NCBI GenBank assembly: GCA_003864495.1
Contig: ML133443.1
Location: forward strand, 2,984,949 to 3,048,948
Direction: 5' to 3'
Length of the DNA stretch: 64,000 nt
Origin: Nemopilema nomurai
Taxonomy: Eukaryota; Cnidaria; Scyphozoa; Rhizostomeae; Rhizostomatidae
Below, in pieces: positions 25,771 through 37,900 of this stretch. The position numbers and the translations under genes were made by a program. The notes under the pieces are model-generated. The model did not search any database, had not been told where the DNA came from, and saw only the letters and a program-made list of their open reading frames with translations. Every line of letters starts with the position of its first letter. Position 1 is the first letter of the stretch.

Positions 25771-26762
25771 GATCGAAAACACTAGAGGGTGATAAGAATA
25801 GCGCGTGATTGGTTTCAATATCGGGAGAACTTACAACATAAAGCGACAAAATATAATGGCAGCAACAGGTGGAAATAGTTTTCGTGCGATACTTCCATAA
25901 CGATAGAAAATGCAGAATAGGAGATATTATCACTAGATCTATGAATGTTAAATTAGCTATGAAAAGAGCTTAAAATTATTTGGTCGCAAGTTTTTCTGTT
26001 ACATTCGTAGCGTGTAAAAAGTCACTACAGAAAACATTTCGGACAGAGAGAGGATTTCCCCTAACCAGATAGCTGGTAAAACTGCACTGATAAATGAGGG
26101 CGCTAGGAAGTCACGTTTATGGTTATCTCACGTGCTGAATGGTTCCAAATCGAAATAAGTTGTGAGTACATTGTCGTGGTGTGCTTCTCACTGTTCGGTT
26201 CAATCATGTGTTTGTGGCGTTCATAAAGCAAAGGCATATATTTTGCTTCTCTTTTAAACCGAAAATATATCTCGTCTTCTAATGTTAAATCTTTCAGCTA
26301 GGAAAAATAGACTCTGAACAAGCCTTTTACTTCCGTTAGTAACAGCTATTCTTGCGGCATAAAATCGATTGCGTAGGTTTTTAAGTGCCTTAAAGTGAGT
26401 TTACAAGTAGATACATATCGCTGTCCCTCCAAAAATACCAACTAATTTTGACCTGTCAACTGAAGGAAAAAACGCCTGATCTGAACTGTACTATTGCTCA
26501 ACCATTTGAAATAAAGAATAAATAGAATGCTGATTAATATTAAACGTTAGAAGGGAGCGCATGCTTCCTACAAAATCTCTGACAGTAATATCAAGAAAAC
26601 GATTCAAAAAATATTCTTTTAATTATACTACTAGTTTAAAGAAATGTGATGTAGATTACCAGTTCGGCGTAATTCTGAACGGCAAAGGAGAGAATCATTA
26701 CTTCACGGTTTATATTTTGTACTGCAAAATTTCAAAAGGGACAATACAGCGGAGCTATTTCA

Positions 26763-26857
26763 TTTTTGCATACTCAAAGCGCTATTTCCTACAATTCTCC
26801 TCAGAGTATTCAAACATTGGAAAATGGTCATTAGGTGACAGAATAAATTGCCAGTAG
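26763..26857. repeat. Dispersed hairpin repeat, copy 3
   Basis: Contains tttttgcatactcaaa and ctcagagtattcaaa, which form an imperfect inverted repeat, followed by gtgacagaataaattgccag shared with 25671-25770. Confidence 0.65.
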
Positions 26858-27765
26858 AAGATGAAGCACCACGTGAGGATTGTGTAATTGACCTAATTGA
26901 CCTGCCCTACGATTCGTTATGGCGTAAAAGCAAAAAGAAGATTTAACAGCGTTTACATGTGGCCCATGGAGAAAATTCGCGGCACGTTTCCTTATTTTGC
27001 TATCATAGACAAAAAAGTAACAGTTAAAAAGTTTAAGGGTCGTTTGACAGGAGCCCACTGGAATCACATTGCACAATTTTCCAATGTTTAATGCAGCCCA
27101 AACCGATCATAATGTATCATCGTTACATGTTTATTCTAGATTGAATGAAAAATGAATCAACGGCAAATATTTAAGTGGAGCTTTGCAAAAATCGTAAAAG
27201 CAATAAAAATGTAATAACAATAAAAAATTAATAGCAATAAAAAATTAATAGAAATGAAAAGTAATAACAATAAAAAAAGTAATAGCAGCGTTTCTGTCGA
27301 GAAAAGAAAAATCACAGGAACAGAAATCTATTGACATTTTCAAAAAAGGTGTTGTCGCTTTGACTCAGTCTTTGGCCCATTGAAACCAATGACAATTTTC
27401 CTTCAAGAATTAATAAAACATTTACTTATTAAATGCACCATAATGAAAGGATGCAATGACTCTTGGCGGATGAAGGGAAGGTCTTCATGTACTAGTCACC
27501 GTCTGTATCAGCCGAAACTCAAGAAAACGCGGCAATGACTATGCAAATTCATATCAAATCATAAATTAAAATGTCATTTTGGCGTTATTCCAGATCAAGA
27601 TAACAGAAACTTTCTAAAGGTTTCTAAAAGACAATGGACAGTAAAAGATATCAGTTCTACGACCAGTTGCTAATCTTGCGAAATGGCTATCAGTTCATGC
27701 GGATTTCAAATGTTTTTCAGCAAAGACTACTGTTTCTATTGTTAAAACAACCATCAGCATTTCGC

Positions 27766-28131
27766 CTAATAGTTTCTTCTCCATCTAACAAGATTAGAAG
27801 GTTCAATATCCAGTTTACTTCTTCGATTATTCGTCTCCCTTGAAAATCGAACTCCACATGTCGGCTTTTCCATTGTCCAAAATGGCGCCAGCTTGTTTCG
27901 AAATTGTCTAATATCATTTTGGTCGTAATCTCTCTTCATTGCCGCTCGCTGCAAGCCCTCTTCAGCAGCTTCCAGTTTCTTGCTTTTTAACATCTCTTCT
28001 TGCAACGCAAACACCTCGTACTTGTTTACTCTGCGGGAAGATGTGCTTCGCGTGAGAATATTATGGCCTCCATGTTTGCGAAGTAGGCCGCAGCTTCTGG
28101 AAGGGCGCAATCTCTTGCTGACGTCAGCCAT
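27766..28131 (-). CDS. Small single-exon gene, unrecognised 121-residue basic/coiled protein
   Basis: I do not recognise the family. The ATG at 28131 sits in an excellent start context (accATGGct); an in-frame ATG lies four codons upstream, but this one is favoured. The product starts MADVSKRLRPSRS, is Arg/Lys-rich near the N-terminus, then has an amphipathic, probably helical segment (about residues 35-75: KYEVFALQEEMLKSKKLEAA and following), then Trp- and Arg-containing sequence up to TAG. No signal peptide or membrane segment. Codon use is less AT-biased than the flanks. Short helical proteins of this kind are common among axonemal proteins, but that is only a guess; a spliced version with earlier exit is possible. 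Confidence 0.5.
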   Translation of the reverse strand: MADVSKRLRPSRSCGLLRKHGGHNILTRSTSSRRVNKYEVFALQEEMLKSKKLEAAEEGLQRAAMKRDYDQNDIRQFRNKLAPFWTMEKPTCGVRFSRETNNRRSKLDIEPSNLVRWRRNY

Positions 28132-30122
28132 GGTTACCGGCATCCACTGTGGAGACTGTTCTCTGGAGATTACTCTCGGTGTAATCTTCCAAATACAAGT
28201 GAATGCCAGATACCGACGACTCAACTACTGGGCCACTAGTCTATGCCTGCAGTGCCACGCGCTATGTCTTCCAATGAAATCCCGCATTAAGTAAACAAGT
28301 AATCTGACGTGATTTAAGAATTCTACACGTGCACAATCGTGGTTTGACGCAAAATTACAATTAGACGAACAACAATAACATCAAAAACTTCAACGAAAGC
28401 ATGTATTGGAAGTGAATAGTTACAGAATCATGCTAGCCTTAAAGAAGGGTTTAACGGGCAGCAACTGAGCTACCCTAAAAGTAAACAATCATATTGGATG
28501 TCTGTTAATGTGATAATGAATAATATTAATAAAAAGACCAGTCAGTGAATCGGTGACGCATTGGAAACAATTTGATTGTGTTGCAAAAGAGAACTGAGCA
28601 GCGTTCTGTCGTTAATGAACGGACGTTTAAAAGCAGCAAATGTTTTTACAGATTTAAAACAACTTCATACAAGTCATGACCAAAGTAGACATTCCTTCAC
28701 ACTTTTGTCTCTAGTAAACACAGCGCTTAAAGATCATTTCATCATTTAAAAGGCTTCTGATCAACTCCAATAGGACATTGTTCTGCATTGCAGCGTGATG
28801 TTCCACAAGGATACTTTCTAGGCCCTTTTCCCCTCCTCACAGCTTAACAAATGATGTTAACACGGGCTTATCATAATGTTATTTGCTTGTTTTAGCATTG
28901 CTAACGGAAACTCAGAATAAAAATAACAAATAGGGAATTGAGCCTAAAACATGGAGTTGACAAGTGAATATCTTTCACCCGATAAACAAGCAAAGTATTG
29001 CAAATTAGAATTGCACATACTAAGAATTCTACCTGTCTTAGAAGTCAGTTCAAACAAAACCTTCTTTAAGTTTCTATGATGTCTTAAGATTTCATTGTCA
29101 AGTTACCAAGTTTTTATCAACAACAAGAAAAGTATGATGAGAAGAATAATAATTGTATGGCAAATGAATTCTTGTTTTCTGACTTTTGCTTCATTATTCC
29201 TAGCAAAGAAAGCATCTTCAAAGGCAGCTGACCAAAGGAGCTGTCTATGATCTTCTTAATCATTCTTTCATGCTGTTTATGCAACTTTTGCATATCAAAT
29301 AATTGTTTACAATAGTAATCAAAACCAACTAAATATAAGTGCGTCTTGCAGAAAACGAAATATTGGTTTACCTGTTTATCAATAGCCAAGAAATCTTGAA
29401 AAAAGCTCAAAACAGTAAACCCATGTTTTCAAACTTCAAGCACCTTTCTTTTGGGTGCTTTAAGAATGAAGAAATTATTGTTTCATTGTTGCATTATATT
29501 TTGAAGTCTTTTCAGTAAGAAAAAATTGCTCAACCAACTAATTAGTAACAACACAATAAACTTTGATTAAATGTGACTTTGAAGCAAAATGTTTGTGCTG
29601 AAGAGGAGACTAATCAAGAAGTTTCCCCTCTTTAATTAGTTTAACATTATTATTTATAATTAGAATAAATTAGTTTTACAGATGTTGATAAAAATCAATT
29701 AATTTGAATCACACAGGAAATAATATTCATATTGTTGCCCAGATATAGTAAATTTAGACCATTTCATAATACCATTTGATGTCACACATAATTAATTTGC
29801 CTTAAACAATAGTTTCATTGCTTTCTGCAGAACATTTTATGTTTCATATAATCAAGCATACTCTATTGAGTGTAATGAACTCAAAGAAAGAAAAACCCTA
29901 ATCAAAGAAAGGTGAAATTGAGAATAGAAAACTAATTCACAATGTCCCAGAAAAAGTTTCAACGTGAATCATTTTCTTTTTTCAAAGATTGTGTCCTCAA
30001 TTTGCTTCTTGCAAAAATTATTTCAAAATCCAAGTGAAGAGACAACTCTGTTTGCTTGCACACAATAGGGTAGGACTTTGCTTACAAAAATACACTCCAT
30101 GACTACTAGTTGGAACGTTGAC

Positions 30123-30257
30123 CTAGGTTTTTCCAATAATGCAAAGACTGTTGTCAGTATACTCTTTGGCAGCTCCATCATCAGCTAATATTTCAAATCC
30201 TTTGCATTCAATTCTGACATCAGCTGGTACATATGGCGGGCGAGCAAACAAGAAACA
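30123..30257 (-). CDS. Candidate exon or gene fragment, unknown product
   Basis: On the minus strand, after an AG at about 30258, the frame reads CFLFARPPYVPADVRIECKG, then FEILADDGAAKEYTDNSLCI, and ends GKT-TAG. Composition is convincingly protein-like and the frame is antisense to a meaningless plus-strand ORF. No clear donor or partner exon was found; it could be a gene fragment or part of a repeat family. Confidence 0.3.
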   Translation of the reverse strand, partial: CFLFARPPYVPADVRIECKGFEILADDGAAKEYTDNSLCIIGKT

Positions 30258-31099
30258 CTGCTCGCGTAGTATACTCTATGACTATCAGACACTTACTGGC
30301 GCTTTTCCAAACAAATTTCAAATTGTAGACAGTTAAAGAACTTTAATAATAATTATATGATAAGAACATGTAACCTACCGTGGGCTGAAGAGGCATCTTC
30401 GAAATGGACTAAATCCATGTCTCCACATTTCCGAAAAATTTCCCGCCCGAATCTGAAACGAGGCTCCTCTCAATTGGGCTTTTTTCGTGAAACTCAGCTT
30501 GGAGAACATAATTTTTACTATTCTTTTATATTTCTTATTTCAGTTTATACCTATCATTAGAGTAGTGTAAATACGATTGACATTGGAAACTAGATGGTCA
30601 AATGAGTTTTGTCGCAGTAAATAGCAGATCTAATGTGAATTTACTTCATTTGTATTTCATTTTGATTTTTACGAACAAAGAATCACAAAAAGTCAAATTA
30701 CTAATTATCTTTTCTTGAACGTCTGTTTTTGCAGAAATATGGAGCATTTGTGAAACTCGATAATATTTTGTCATAATTTTGATCATTTCAAAAGCAAAAA
30801 TGAGCAAGGTATATTGGTATTACGAGTTATGCAAATATTATACTTGATTATACTTTCAAAGTGAAAAATGAATAAAGAAAATGCTTCAAGCACAAAAAGG
30901 AAGAGCAAGATCTTTGAAAGTGGTAATGCAACTAGATCAGCATGCGTATGGGGCCATTCAAACAAGAATTCTTGGTCATGGGATTTTGGTTTGATGTCGC
31001 GAAAAAATAATCTTACATGACGTCTGTGTTTCATCATGTTCATGCCAAAACTATCAAGGCCTACAATGCCTGCTAAAAGTCCTTGGAACACATCAGTAT

Positions 31100-31329
31100 T
31101 TTCCCTGCTTTTTGCATTTTTCATTTCTTTGACACGCCATAAGCCGTTAATCCCCGTCCTCCCCCCTAAAACAATGTTGGTAACAAAGTATAGCATCCAG
31201 TTAATCTTGGGGAAAAGTTTAGTATGAAAATGACGCTTCGTTTAGCAGCAGGACAACATTGTTCGTAGGGGATGAACGGATGCGAGTTAAAGAATTGCCG
31301 TTAGTGTTCCAAAAATTTTGGCAGGCATT
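31100..31329. repeat. Dispersed repeat, copy A of a roughly 230-bp pair
   Basis: Matches 33584-33820 in the same orientation, including acaatgttggtaacaaag and gcttcgtttagcagcagg, with scattered substitutions and small indels. A 137-codon minus-strand frame (30783-31196) overlaps its start. Confidence 0.85.
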
Positions 31330-32370
31330 TTTCACGGGAAGAAGATTTCCTTGGAAGAAGATTCTTGTCAACAGTACAATGCTTGAGTTCGATTATTGAA
31401 GTATCACTGGAAAACAAAGAAATCAATTTGGTTTGGTGTAGATGCAAACAAAAGCTCTTTTAATGTAATAGAACAATCAAAGAAAACTTAAAAAATGTCT
31501 GACAATAAGTAGAAATATTTACAACTTAAGACAGAGCTCTCTAAAATGGAAAGATCTTAATTCACAGATTACTACAAGTTCTAATAATTGTTCATCTGCA
31601 GAAGTAAATTAAACAGATTTTCAAAGGAGAGTCTTTATCGATGTCTTTGGATTAGGTTCAGAAGAAATCAATGCAGGCCATGCTGAGGATCTATGGAAAG
31701 AAAGAAACGGGTTAATTGCGTTTAAGGTGCATCTATTCCACTACAAATCACAACACACTAAAGATCATATAAGTTACAATCATAAGATCCCATGAAACAT
31801 CAAATATGACAATGAAATACAGCTGAACTTGCAAATTATAAAAGTGTAATCATACAATAAATTATGGTGTAAAATTACAAAGCTAGAGATTTGATAGAAA
31901 AAAATCATAGAAAATAATTGATGCTCTGGTTTGGTTATTGTTTGGTGGATGACTTTTGCTACACACTCATCATGAAACTATGCCTTTAACCGAACAATTA
32001 ATTAGTTAGATAGATGACTATTTCCTATTTCACTGTATTATTTTGTATCGCATTCACACATCCTTCTAAATCGCACTAATGTAGTCATCTAATTAACTCC
32101 AGATCTCAGATTGGATCAATAAAATTCACTTTACCAAATGATGTAACACACATCAGATTATGAAATACCAAGTTCTATCATTTAATACGGAATAACTTCA
32201 TAGTTTTACCGGTAGGTTTGTTTCTGTCTCCTAATAACAGACTTTATGAATTATAGACGACTAGAACATGATAACTTGCACTTTTAGGCTATGTTTCTAT
32301 CAGTTCATTTTCAAGAATCTTTGTTTCTAAATCAATCCATTTTCAGTGTTTCTGAGGGTATTTCCCTTAG

Positions 32371-32872
32371 ATCACTCCGTTTTGAATCATTCTGTTTTCA
32401 AATCATTCTGTCTTAAAATCACTCCGTTTTCAAATAACTCAGTTTTAGAACCACTCAGTTTTCGAATCACTCTGTTTTCAAATCACTCCCTTTTAAATCA
32501 CTCTGTTTTCAAATCACTCTGTTTTCAAATCACTCCGTTTTCAAATCACTCCTTTTCAAATCACTCTGTTTTCAAATCACTCAGTTTCCAAATCACTCCC
32601 TTTCAAATCACTCCTTTCAAATCACTCCCTTTCAAATCACTCTGTTTTCAAATCACTATGTTTTCAAATCACTCTTTTTTTAAATCACTCCGTTTTCAAA
32701 TCACTCCGTTTTTAAATTAATCCGTTTTTAAATCACTCTGTTTTAAAATCACTCAGTTTCCAAATCACTCCCTTTTAAATCACTCTGTTTTCAAATCACT
32801 CTGTTTTAAAATCGCTCCGTTTCCAAACCACTCAGTTTACAAATCACTCCGTTTTCAAATCACTCTGTTTCA
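32371..32872. repeat. Minisatellite with 15-17 bp units (tcactc-gttttcaaa)
   Basis: About 30 units of the form atcactc(c/t)gttttcaa, with some units shortened to tcactccctttcaaa. A 124-codon plus-strand frame (FSNHSVFKSLCFQITPFSN) results purely from the repeat and is not called as a gene. Confidence 0.95.
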
Positions 32873-33583
32873 ACAGCGTTTTAAAACGCAAAGCCCGAAA
32901 CGGAGATATTCTGCTTCTTTTCAATTTCATGGACACATACCCTTATAAGTACGAGCATATGTGTGTATCTATTAAATTAGATTAATTATGGACCGAGGAA
33001 GAGCTCAGATTAAATTTAACAACTAATGTCGATTATGATTATGATTATGCCACAGAGACGTGCGAAAATTTCTAACGGAACTGCTGGACCAGATGGGGAA
33101 GGGTGGTGGGAGAAATGTGTTCCTCTGCATGGACAGTATGGGATAATCACGCGTATTTGTGGCCCTTCCCTTGGATGAAAGTAATCAAATGCGTTTGCCA
33201 AAAAAAAATTCAGGGAAAAGAGCATTAGATTCCAGCTGTTGATCAGATCCTCCGTGTTGGGTGTTCAGTCGGCTATCAGGAGCTGTTGTTTACAAACCTC
33301 GTACTCCCACTTCCCATAGACAAGTTCCCAATGTGCAAGTTGGCTTTCCTCCCACGAGAATCACCCTGGGCAGCTACCGTAAAACCAGATGGCTCAGATA
33401 GGCTTTGCGGATATTCAATCTAATACTCAATTGTACTTTAAGGAGCTGGTCTCAAAACAGACTAGGGTTAACTCCCTATGATGATAAAACATTTAACCGT
33501 ATACTGTAGGTAGGCTTGTTGGATCTTACTGCCAAAATAACATGATTTGTGCAGCGTTTTTTTGGTGCATAAATAGGCATACC

Positions 33584-33820
33584 AGCTTCCAAGTTTTTGC
33601 ATTTTTTATTTCTTTGACACGCCACTAGTTGCTAATCCCCTTCTTCCCCCTTAAACAATGTTGGTAACAAAGTATAGGATCCAGTCAATCTGGGGGAAAA
33701 GTTTGGTGTAAAATTGACGCTTCGTTTAGCAGCAGGACAACATTGTTCGTAGGGGGAAGGGGGGTGAGTGAACGTGGGTCAAAGAATTGTCGCAAATGTG
33801 CCAACAACTTTGGCAGGCAT
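33584..33820. repeat. Dispersed repeat, copy B of a roughly 230-bp pair
   Basis: Same-orientation copy of 31100-31329, about 2.5 kb away; the reading frame seen in copy A is not kept here. Confidence 0.85.
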
Positions 33821-34820
33821 TGTAGCTGAATGATTGCTTATATACATGAACATTTATATATACTATTACTAGAAATATTCTTACATCAAGACTCAGAAAA
33901 CATGAACATCTTCATCAGTAAAACGTTCCTATATTTGTTCTCAAATTTATCAGTTTCATAATTTTTGATATTTTACGACTAATTAATGGACGTAGACATT
34001 GTAATTGATTCACATTATATTGTAATTAAAACATACATTATAATTGATTCAGCTAAAAGTTGCTTCGAATTATCTCTCAGTATATTGATTTATTGTTGAT
34101 ACACGGAACAGTTACCTGGTATTCGCATTAACCCAAATACTCGAAATAGAAACTTAAAACCCTCACGTTCTCCATACTATACGCGTATATACTTTCGCCT
34201 TCGTAGCATCGGGTATTTTAGGACAGACGGAAAACATCTTCAAATACGCACAAACACTTTCAGGTGCAAAATGCTAATGGAATCTTTAAGATCCTTATCA
34301 CGTGTGACCATAGCCATAGGATAAAATTATTTTCATGTGATCAGACAACAACTGCGAAGTTATAACATCATGTGTCCAGTTTACTTGACAGCCAATCAGA
34401 TTGGCTAAGCTATCATAATGAATCGGCAATTGTTGAAATTTAGGTATACGCTTTTCATTGTCCATGACTCGATGCCTTTAACACATTCTAAAACTAGGGT
34501 CGCGCCTTTCTCAATGCTCGAGTGTACTCGCAATTTTTGCAGACAATAGTCATTGCTATTTAGCCTTTGTTTCAACCATCCACAGTATGGTCGAGGGCTG
34601 TAGCAACTTCAGATAAAGAAAAGAGTAAGATACTTATGGTTCGCTCGTAAAAGGAGACGTTCAGATAGATGTTTTTTCCTTATAACATACGACTTTCAAT
34701 GAATACTAGTTTCTCCTTTACCGTAGATCTGACGAAAAGTAAAGGTTATGGAAGATGTGAAGGTTAACCATCCTTCGTGATCGATGAGATAAATGACGTA
34801 TATACTCACTGGCCTCTCAA

Positions 34821-34907
34821 TCAGATGACTTCCTCGATCACAGGTCCTGATCCATTGACTTTAGGCTTGTTTGGGTTGTTTTGTAACAGCCAATCAGAGA
34901 GCCAAAC
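34821..34907 (-). CDS. NME5: NME5 exon 6 (C-terminus)
   Basis: 87 nt encoding VWLSDWLLQNNPNKPK and a short tail ending EEVI before TGA. It was found about 1.9 kb below exon 5 by its match to the conserved NME5 C-terminal motif. The plus-strand frame over it is a shadow. Confidence 0.9.
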   Translation of the reverse strand, partial: VWLSDWLLQNNPNKPKVNGSGPVIEEVI

Positions 34908-37900
34908 CTATCAAACAGCAAATCAGAGTCACAATGACGTTTACACTAATACTCTCAAATTCTACACACCACTAGCCGGAAAAAACTATTATCTTCTCAG
35001 CGCGTTTCATCTGTCACTTAAAAATATTCATCCACGTGGGCTCTTTCCTTTACAAGATAAGTAATGAACAGCAGTGTGTGACCCAATGCAAAGCTTCAAA
35101 CCCAGAGTCTGCTTTTCCGTTTTCGATGTTGCTCGTAGTCCCAAACCTAATTGAACGGATTTAAGATTCGACCACGCAAGCTTGATTGAGCATGGCACCT
35201 TCGCAAAATACTGGAGTCTGGGCCCTAGTACCGGAGTCTGGACCCTAACAGACGCATTAACCTATTCAATCTAATCCCCTTTGTATTCGCTTCTTTCGTT
35301 TTCGTTTCGTTCCGTATTAATATTCGCTCCGTATCGCACATTCCGTAACCTACGTTTTGCACGTTTTCACGTGTATCGTTACTTAGAATATGACAAGTTT
35401 ATAGCCATGAACCATCGTCTCTCTCTGTGGTTCACAAAATTCGTTATTCAAGTTATGTCCAAAATGGACGTTACTCAATCAAAGCAGCATCAATAAAAAC
35501 TTCACTTCCAATTTCCTATCAATGGAATTTGCTTGTCAAACATCGCTTTCTTTTTGCTCAGGAGACACACTGACATTCGCTAGGGTTTGTGAAGCCTATC
35601 ATTAGAGGAGTTAGAAGTTTTCTCTATGCTTATAAGAGACAGTTTGTCAGCATTTGCAATGGGGCAATTTCAATGGCTCAACATAAATGTGGTGCTTTCC
35701 CATAAAATAACAACTAACATAGCAAGGGAAGGCACATGCCCCCGGAACCAACGTCTATGAATCAACCCATAATTTAACGTGCTAAAAGAGCACCAACTGG
35801 TAAGGGAATCAGGTCAAATAGTTTTAAACGGATTTGTCAAAAATTATCAACAGCTGAAAACTAAAAGACTCAAAACTGAAGGCTCAAAATTAAAATATGT
35901 AATCACATTCCCACGTTAGTGTGTGTTAATCTTAACCAGACGCAACTAGGAAATATTGAAAAATTATTGCGAGAGAAGGACACATTTTGTTAATTATTTA
36001 TCTCCATGACACAGCTCACATCCGGAATTTAGAATTACCCAAGGAAATCTGCGTACTCCTCAGAGGATGTAGTTTTGAGCAGTCCGTAAGTAACAATGGC
36101 GTCATGAGAATAAACAAGTGCTGTAATTTCAGTAAGTAGCTTGATTCCAATTCCATTGGGAAAAGGTCGTAAAAAACGTGTTTAAAATCATTTTTGCGCT
36201 GTAAAATTCACGGCTTGTTCTTGTAGTCAGGAAAAATATATGTGCAATTCAATATTGCAAGAACAACACTATTACCATTACATCACTACCGTGCGGTGAA
36301 CTTTTAAGTTTGGTAGAAGGTGATCGTGAATCCTTAAGGTCAAACAAGCTTGGCATTAAGAGATGTACGGACAGAGGACTGGGATGAATCAATTTGAGCA
36401 ATCGGTGCTTTCTTGTTCCTTGCTAAGCAGTCCCTTTGAAGAACCAACAGGTATACCTATACTTCACTACATTCCAAGCCTCAAATCTGTTAATAGGGGC
36501 CAGGAATTGTGGCATCTTATCAGCCAAAAACAAGATTAACTGTCTTCCATTGATTTAAAAAAGCGACAGATTTTAAGGAATCAAGGAGATTATGGAGACA
36601 TCATGGGGAATAGTTTTAAAGTTTTGCCGCATAGCCTGGAAGGAAGCCAGAGCTTTAATCCTTTACCTCCTTAAAACAATACACATTATATAAGCAGAGC
36701 AACACCTGTCAAAATGACAGATTTAATTTGGCAAGAGTGCTGGTTGATGGTTGATTGCAAGCCAGGGACTGTTGATAGCACTTTGATGTATTTAGAAGCG
36801 TCAATCCATTCCTGGCACAAAGAGCATGTTACTTACAATCGGCTGGTCCGGCTTTTGTTTGCATAACTCTGCGAGTCCCTTCTGCAACGTGGGGTTGACT
36901 GCTCTTGCTAGATAGTCTCTGGCTTCTTGGCCTGTTGGCAGCGGCTCTATCACAGCTGCGAAGGAAGTTTTACAACCATTACAGAAGCTTATCATGCAAC
37001 AACTGGGATAAGAAAAGTTTTGTTTAGGTTTCAAGTATAAACATCATCTCTGACATAAAGCACCATAAACAAGCATACATTGGTTGATATACCAAATAAA
37101 TAGAATACTTTATTAGGGTGAAAATTATACATCAAGGCACTAGCCAGAGAATAAAGTCATTTTGTTTGTGGATTAAAAGTGCTTGATACAAAGTTATATA
37201 GTGATTCACTGTTTCTCTCTCCAAACAGGCAAACAAATTGTAATGGCCACTGATATAGCTGGGAAGCAGCTGTCTCCCTACCAAAACTTTCTAGCTACCA
37301 TAAGAGAGGTTACCCCCTATATCATCACACCCTTTTGTCAGAAAATTTTCTGCTCTGCCCCACCATTGTAAATTCCTAGCTATGCCACTTTATATGGCTC
37401 CAATCCTTGAAACAATTCTAACACTAACAAAACTGTTATCATTTCAACTTTTTTTGAGTCTCAACAAAATCCCCCTTGCAATGGCTAACTTGTTCCTACA
37501 CCTCAGATACAGTGAAAAACACCGAAAAAAGTGGCCAAACTTCAAATCTTTGTGTCATTTTCAGTTTCAAATAGGATGCTTTGTAGCCATTGTCTGCAAT
37601 TCTATGCAAAATATTTGCTGAGCTGGGATACATGACCTTGACTTTGTGACATTGACAATGGCCTAAGCTTAGATGACAGATAGCATAAAACTGCCTGTAC
37701 ATGAGGATTCTAGACATGATTTATCTTTCAAGGCTAAGTTTTTCAAAAAATTCAATTGTCTCTTTTAATTGCACCAAATATCAGCAATTCCAAAAACAAT
37801 GTAAACTTTGGCCTAGTAGACGCAAATCAACTGTTTCTTTTCCCAGCTTGCCAATTTTGTATGAAGCTTGTTGCCAGACACAAAGATATTTCAAATCAAA

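Larger units (their letters stand above)
28132..34820. other. Intergenic region between the 121-residue gene and NME5
   Basis: Holds the minisatellite, the 230-bp repeat pair and the weak candidate exon at 30123-30257. No other supported gene. Confidence 0.5.

Noticed and set aside
32346..32720. 124-codon repetitive ORF
   Set aside because: Produced by the minisatellite; no start context and no non-repeat coding sequence.
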